From positions 1 through 28,412 of the forward strand of contig DEBC01000008.1 of NCBI GenBank assembly GCA_002348365.1: a stretch of DNA of 28,412 nt, given 5' to 3'. The position numbers and the translations under genes were made by a program. Positions 24,787 to 28,412 of this stretch are shown piece by piece (positions within the stretch are counted from its first letter, which is position 1; the number at the start of each line of letters is the position of its first letter). The DNA is from Alphaproteobacteria bacterium UBA2966. GTDB lineage: Bacteria; Pseudomonadota; Alphaproteobacteria; UBA2966. Under the pieces are notes generated by a model. The model saw only the letters and a list, made by a program, of their open reading frames with translations. It had not been told where the DNA came from and did not search any database.

Positions 24787-25403
24787 CAAGGCTCGCCCTC
24801 ATCCGCCATGGGCCAACGAATTACAACGCACAGCGTCGGATTCAGGGTCGTCTAGATGTGCCGTTGTCCGTGCAAGGTCGCATGAAGGTGCGTGCCTACC
24901 GCGTTCCGCCAGTGCTGGACGGATTTGACTGGTTCAGCAGCCCTCTCGCGCGCGCTACCGAAACCGTACGACTCCTCGCCGGCGATCAAGTCTCAATCGA
25001 AGAACGTCTTCTGGAGATGGATTGGGGTACTTGGGAAGGGCGCACATTGGAGGAACTCAGGACGGAATTAGGGCAAGAGATGCAGGACAATGAGGATCGT
25101 GGCATGGACTTCCGTCCCGAGGGCGGCGAGAGCCCCAACGACGTGTGGCACCGAGTGCAACCGTTTCTCGCGGATATTGCACAGGGCGGTCGCGATACAG
25201 CGGCTGTCACGCATAAGGGAGTGATTCGGGCGGTATTTGCTGCGGCCACCGGTTGGAACATGCTCGGACCCCCACCGCAAAAACTTGGCTGGTCTTGCGC
25301 TCACCTGTTCACGGTGGATGAGCAGGGCCATCCGGAGGTTCTGGCAATTAATCTTGCGCTGACGGAGAAAGCTCCCACCACTGAACGCATTGGGCAAACA
25401 TAG
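24783..25403 (+). CDS. histidine phosphatase family protein (phosphoglycerate mutase-like)
   Basis: The 206-aa protein of the broad histidine phosphatase superfamily has the phospho-histidine H9 in LALIRHGPTN and the second histidine H144 in AAVTHKGVIRAV. The acid in LLEMDWGTWEGRTLEEL near 78-94 is conserved, and the substrate loop is short, as in small-molecule phosphatases such as CobC and AlphaRP. It starts at ATG 24783, overlapping the stop of the GT4 gene by four bases (ATGA). Lying among four glycosyltransferases, it probably removes a phosphate from a sugar, lipid or cofactor intermediate (inference). A glycolytic mutase is unlikely. Confidence 0.88.
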   Translation: MTRLALIRHGPTNYNAQRRIQGRLDVPLSVQGRMKVRAYRVPPVLDGFDWFSSPLARATETVRLLAGDQVSIEERLLEMDWGTWEGRTLEELRTELGQEMQDNEDRGMDFRPEGGESPNDVWHRVQPFLADIAQGGRDTAAVTHKGVIRAVFAAATGWNMLGPPPQKLGWSCAHLFTVDEQGHPEVLAINLALTEKAPTTERIGQT

Positions 25404-26563
25404 TGAGCACGCCAAGAATTCTGGTCTACGTCCAACACCTCATAGGTGTTGGACACTACAAAAGAGCAGCGATCATTGCCCGCACTGCCGCAGCGAGGGG
25501 TCTCGACGTTACGTTGGTATCGGGGGGCAGTGCACCCCTGCAAATGGACCTGGGATCTGTCGAGCTTGTGCAGTTGCCTCCGACACATGCAAAGGTCGGA
25601 GACTACTCGACTTTGTATACCGAAGGCGGTTCGGTGGTTGATGATGAGTGGCGAGCCCGGCGCACTGCGGAATTGCTGAATGTTTTCGAGCGAGTCCACC
25701 CCCGTGTTCTCGTGACCGAATTATTTCCTTTCGGCCGTCGGCAAATGCAGTTCGAGCTTGTGCCGCTGCTTGACGCGGCGCTGGCAGCCGATCCTCGACC
25801 CATCGTGGTCTCATCAGTCCGGGATATTCTGGTCGGTCAGGACAGGCCCGGCCGCGCAGAGAGGGTGTGTGATCAGCTGCAGACCTATTTTGATCACGTT
25901 CTTGTCCACGCCGATCCAAGATTTGTAGCGCTCGATGCGACGTTTCCCCTGGTCTCCAGAATCAAAAGGCTCGTGACCTACACGGGCTATATCGCCGAAC
26001 ACTCCGGCGGCGACAGTCCCGAGCAACCTACCAGCGAGGTTCTGGTGTCCGCCGGAAGCGGCGCTGCAGGACAGCAGCTCATAGAGACCGCACTGACCTG
26101 TCGCCACCTCACGCCACTTCGAGACCATACGTGGCGTGTTCTTGTGGGATCGCGTGGCGCCTACGAGGATCTCAACGGGCGGCTCGGGGAATTCGGTGAC
26201 GGCGTCATCATCGAACCCGCTCGATCGGACTTCCCTGCTCTGCTTCGGGGGTGTGCTCTCTCGATCAGCCAGGGAGGTTACAACACGGTCGTCGAAACCC
26301 TGCAGGCTGGTGCGCGCGCTGTTATCGTTCCCTATGCGGGTGGTAACGAAACCGAACAGGTTATGAGAGCCGAACTGATGGCTCGGCGCGGCGTGATTGA
26401 GACGGTGTCGGAATCAGATCTTTCGCAGGAAACGCTGGCCGCAGCGGTAAATGCCGCGCTTGGCTCCAGTCGAGACATCCCGGTCATCGACTTGTCCGGA
26501 GCGGAAGTTACGGCACAGCTTCTCCATGTCTGGGCAACGGGACCTGGAGAGGCAGGATCGTGA
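25403..26563 (+). CDS. GT28/MurG-like glycosyltransferase (second, paralogous to the first)
   Basis: The 386-aa GT-B-type protein has N-terminal YVQHLIGVGHYKRA (9-22), which aligns with the glycine-histidine loop of the 21078 gene. The C-terminal half has EVLVSAGSGAAG near residue 213 and SQGGYNTVVETLQAGARAVIVP near 291, again the GT28-type nucleotide-sugar site. It begins with GTG 25403, sharing one base with the preceding TAG. The shared order of motifs suggests an old duplication in this cluster; they may act on the same acceptor in sequence. Substrates are unknown. Confidence 0.83.
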   Translation: MSTPRILVYVQHLIGVGHYKRAAIIARTAAARGLDVTLVSGGSAPLQMDLGSVELVQLPPTHAKVGDYSTLYTEGGSVVDDEWRARRTAELLNVFERVHPRVLVTELFPFGRRQMQFELVPLLDAALAADPRPIVVSSVRDILVGQDRPGRAERVCDQLQTYFDHVLVHADPRFVALDATFPLVSRIKRLVTYTGYIAEHSGGDSPEQPTSEVLVSAGSGAAGQQLIETALTCRHLTPLRDHTWRVLVGSRGAYEDLNGRLGEFGDGVIIEPARSDFPALLRGCALSISQGGYNTVVETLQAGARAVIVPYAGGNETEQVMRAELMARRGVIETVSESDLSQETLAAAVNAALGSSRDIPVIDLSGAEVTAQLLHVWATGPGEAGS

Positions 26564-26612
26564 CGTATGCCCGCTGGCCCCGACATGAAAATTCCACTGG
26601 CGAGACGCAGTG

Positions 26613-27380
26613 ATGGCTGAGTGGTCGGCGCTATGCGACGAACTGAATGCCTGGTCGAGCAGCCGCAGAAAGGCGACGCTGTGGTGGCGGGACGACGATG
26701 CGTGCAGCGCGACAGGTAATCTCGAGCGCCTCCTCAACGTCGCCAAAAGTCATCGAATTCCTCTATGCCTCGCCGCAATCCCTAATGCTGTGCAACCGGA
26801 TTTGAGATCGTTGTTGGAAGCCGGCGGCGACATTGCCATTGCCGTTCACGGCATCACACATGAGAATTTTGCCGTGAGCGGAGCAAAGAAGTGCGAACTG
26901 ACGGAGAACCGGCCCATCGAGGCAACCGCAAAACAGCTGGTTTACGGATTGGAACGCCTGATCGAAGTGGCAGGCGAAATGACGATCCCGGTTCTGGTAC
27001 CGCCGTGGAATCGAATTGCTCCCGCGTTCATTCCCCTGCTTCCGGGTCACGGCTTCGCCGGATTATCAACCTATGGACATCGCAGGACCGACAGACCGAC
27101 CGAGGGACTCCTGCAAGTGAATTGCCATGTCGACCCTATCGATTGGCGCAACGAACGGAAGTTTATGGGCGCCGGAAGGGCTCTCGACGCGTTGATCGAC
27201 CACTTGAAGTGCCGCCGACTTGGAAAAGTCGATGCGGATGAACCGACCGGACTGCTGACACACCACGCCATATGGACCGATGAAGCATTCAAATTCGTCA
27301 TCCAGCTTCTATCTGAAACCCGACAGCACCCTGCCGTTCAGTGGCTTCGTGCTCAGGACGTATTTGGTCTGAGGGTGTGA
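26613..27380 (+). CDS. polysaccharide deacetylase-like protein
   Basis: The 255-aa protein has the metal-dependent deacetylase (NodB-like) motifs: an acidic triplet in WWRDDDA (D27-D29) and HGITH (H79, H83), the HxxxH zinc site. PVLVPPWNRIAP (near 126-140) corresponds to the conserved RxPW/PPW motif, and a late histidine pair lies in LLTHHAIW. Members remove N- or O-acetyl groups from glycans. No signal peptide is seen, so it would act in the cytoplasm on a precursor, unlike peptidoglycan deacetylases. ATG 26613 or GTG 26610 starts it; 49 bases separate it from the previous gene. The stop overlaps the next start. Confidence 0.85.
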   Translation: MAEWSALCDELNAWSSSRRKATLWWRDDDACSATGNLERLLNVAKSHRIPLCLAAIPNAVQPDLRSLLEAGGDIAIAVHGITHENFAVSGAKKCELTENRPIEATAKQLVYGLERLIEVAGEMTIPVLVPPWNRIAPAFIPLLPGHGFAGLSTYGHRRTDRPTEGLLQVNCHVDPIDWRNERKFMGAGRALDALIDHLKCRRLGKVDADEPTGLLTHHAIWTDEAFKFVIQLLSETRQHPAVQWLRAQDVFGLRV

Positions 27381-27883
27381 GCCTCCATCACTATCCAGCA
27401 TCGACGATCGCAGGCGATTACTTCCGCGCCGGTATCGGGCTTGCGTTGACCGCCGGACCACTGATCTTGCTCAATCCTATTCGGGCGGTTGCATACGTCC
27501 TCCTGCCTCTTGCTATCCTGTTCGGGCTCTTTGCCGGCCGCACTGTGCTGCGCCAGATGACGCGTTACGAAGTTACAGACAATGAACTTCGAGCGGCTGG
27601 ACTCGCTCGGGCGTCGATCAAGTGGGCTGATCTCGAAGGCGTTGAGCTGAGGTATTACTCAACGCGCCGAGATCGCAGGCGGGGTTGGATGCAACTCAGG
27701 ATAAAATCAGCCGACGACACCATTCGCCTGGACTCGACTTTGCAGGGGTTTTCCAACATTGTTGCGCGCGCTGTCGAAGAAGCAGCGGAGCGTGGCATCA
27801 CTCTGAGCGAGCCAACGCATGAAAATGTGCGGGCACTGGGCATTGGTGGGCTGTCGGAGAGCACAAGAGTACCGACTGTTTAA
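27377..27883 (+). CDS. small membrane protein with two hydrophobic segments (PH-like domain possible)
   Basis: The 168-aa protein has two closely spaced hydrophobic stretches (about 16-33 and 37-52), followed by a soluble, basic-then-mixed domain. Its beta-rich pattern (YEVTDNELRAAG, SIKWADLEGVELRYYS, WMQLRIKSADDTIRLDS) resembles bacterial PH-like membrane proteins. The start is GTG 27377, overlapping the deacetylase stop (GTGA). Its tail shares one base with the ATG of the next ABC ATPase gene. Function is unknown; its place in the group suggests a membrane partner in glycan work. Confidence 0.7.
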   Translation: MSLHHYPASTIAGDYFRAGIGLALTAGPLILLNPIRAVAYVLLPLAILFGLFAGRTVLRQMTRYEVTDNELRAAGLARASIKWADLEGVELRYYSTRRDRRRGWMQLRIKSADDTIRLDSTLQGFSNIVARAVEEAAERGITLSEPTHENVRALGIGGLSESTRVPTV

Positions 27884-28412
27884 TGGGAAACGTCCTACTC
27901 GTTCGCGATCTCAAGGTCGAATTTCACCTTCCTGAAGGCGTCATCAAGGCTGTTGACGGCGTGACCTTCCGGATTCCGGAGGGAAAAACCGTGGCGCTGG
28001 TGGGCGAGTCAGGTTCGGGCAAGTCCGTCGTGTCTCAGTCGATCATGGGAATTCTTCCCAAACCCGCAAATATCTCCGGCGGCGAGATTTTGTTCTTCGA
28101 CCCGGAGAAGGAGGGAAATTTCGTCGACATCGCGAACCTAAAGCCCGACGGCCGGACAATGCGCGATCTGAGGGGCGGTCGCATATCGATCATTTTCCAG
28201 GAGCCGATGACGTCGCTGTCGCCGCTCCATACGATCGGTAACCAGATCAGCGAAGCAATTCTTCTGCATGCACGATGCGATGCGTCGGCAGCCAGCGATA
28301 TGACTGTCGAAATGCTCCGTCTGGTAGGCTTCCCTGATCCGGTCAAGGCGCTCCACACCTATCCATTCGAATTGTCTGGCGGACTGCGTCAGCGCGCCAT
28401 GATTGCCATGGC
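27883..28412 (+). CDS. peptide/microcin C-type ABC importer ATPase, N-terminal part (cut by window end)
   Basis: Only the first 176 codons are in the window. Visible are the OppD/DppD/YejF-type start (VLLVRDLKVEFH, then VKAVDGVTF-like), an intact Walker A GESGSGKSV (residues 44-52), the Q-loop ISIIFQEPMTSLSPLHTIG near 102-120, and the signature LSGGLRQRAMIAMA at the end. Typical proteins of this sort import oligopeptides; YejF-type proteins carry two ATPase domains. ATG 27883 overlaps the preceding TAA by one base (TAATG), so it may be translated by reinitiation after the small membrane protein. Its ATPase motifs are normal, in contrast to the degenerate ABC protein at 18235-20889. Confidence 0.93.
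   Translation, partial: MGNVLLVRDLKVEFHLPEGVIKAVDGVTFRIPEGKTVALVGESGSGKSVVSQSIMGILPKPANISGGEILFFDPEKEGNFVDIANLKPDGRTMRDLRGGRISIIFQEPMTSLSPLHTIGNQISEAILLHARCDASAASDMTVEMLRLVGFPDPVKALHTYPFELSGGLRQRAMIAM

Noticed and set aside
1..28412. CRISPR arrays, transposases, phage or integrase genes
   Set aside because: No regularly spaced repeats, terminal inverted repeats or recombinase motifs were found in the reading.

Overview
The window (about 58-60% G+C by eye) is chromosomal DNA of an alphaproteobacterium, probably a Rhodospirillales-type lineage. This rests on gene content and order: prolyl-tRNA deacylase, WCGPC-type thioredoxin-TPR protein, Lon-N protein, Trm112-like protein, DUF971 protein, UbiH-family hydroxylase, then glnK-amtB, an aminotransferase, ftsK and lolA. 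Taxonomy was inferred from protein families, not from a search. I saw no insertion sequences, phage genes, CRISPR arrays or rRNA.

Layout. (1) 142-3331, plus strand: a three-gene cluster matching the URC uracil-degradation pathway: a GTP cyclohydrolase II-like protein (Urc1), a DUF1688 protein (Urc4) and uracil phosphoribosyltransferase. (2) 3368-3442, minus: tRNA-Gly(GCC) with an encoded CCA. (3) 3627-6492, plus: housekeeping genes for tRNA proofreading, redox/chaperone function, Lon-N, Trm112 and DUF971. (4) 6528-7763, minus: a ubiquinone-type flavin hydroxylase, divergent from an amidase (7861-9222) that ends in a clear intrinsic terminator. (5) 9443-11080: the nitrogen pair glnK-amtB, then a second terminator. 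(6) 11387-15677: a DapC-like aminotransferase, ftsK and lolA. (7) 15809-17166: a class I amidotransferase-type hydrolase (peptidase C26) coupled to an unknown acidic protein.

(8) 17169-27883 is the most unusual part. A minus-strand group (exporter-type ABC protein of 884 aa, cyclic-nucleotide-binding protein, small SAM methyltransferase) diverges from a tightly packed plus-strand group (GT28/MurG-like glycosyltransferase, two GT4 glycosyltransferases, histidine phosphatase, second GT28/MurG-like protein, polysaccharide deacetylase-like protein, small membrane protein). The shared intergenic region carries a 7-bp perfect inverted repeat. The ABC protein has lost the Walker A lysine and the Walker B aspartate. 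Its nucleotide-binding domain is enlarged by what reads as a threefold repeat of the Q-loop/helical subdomain, with a signature motif only in the last copy. I infer an uncharacterised system for making and perhaps exporting a glycan or glycolipid, with a cyclic-nucleotide-responsive partner. (9) The window ends inside an OppD/DppD/YejF-like ATPase gene whose start overlaps the stop of the preceding gene.
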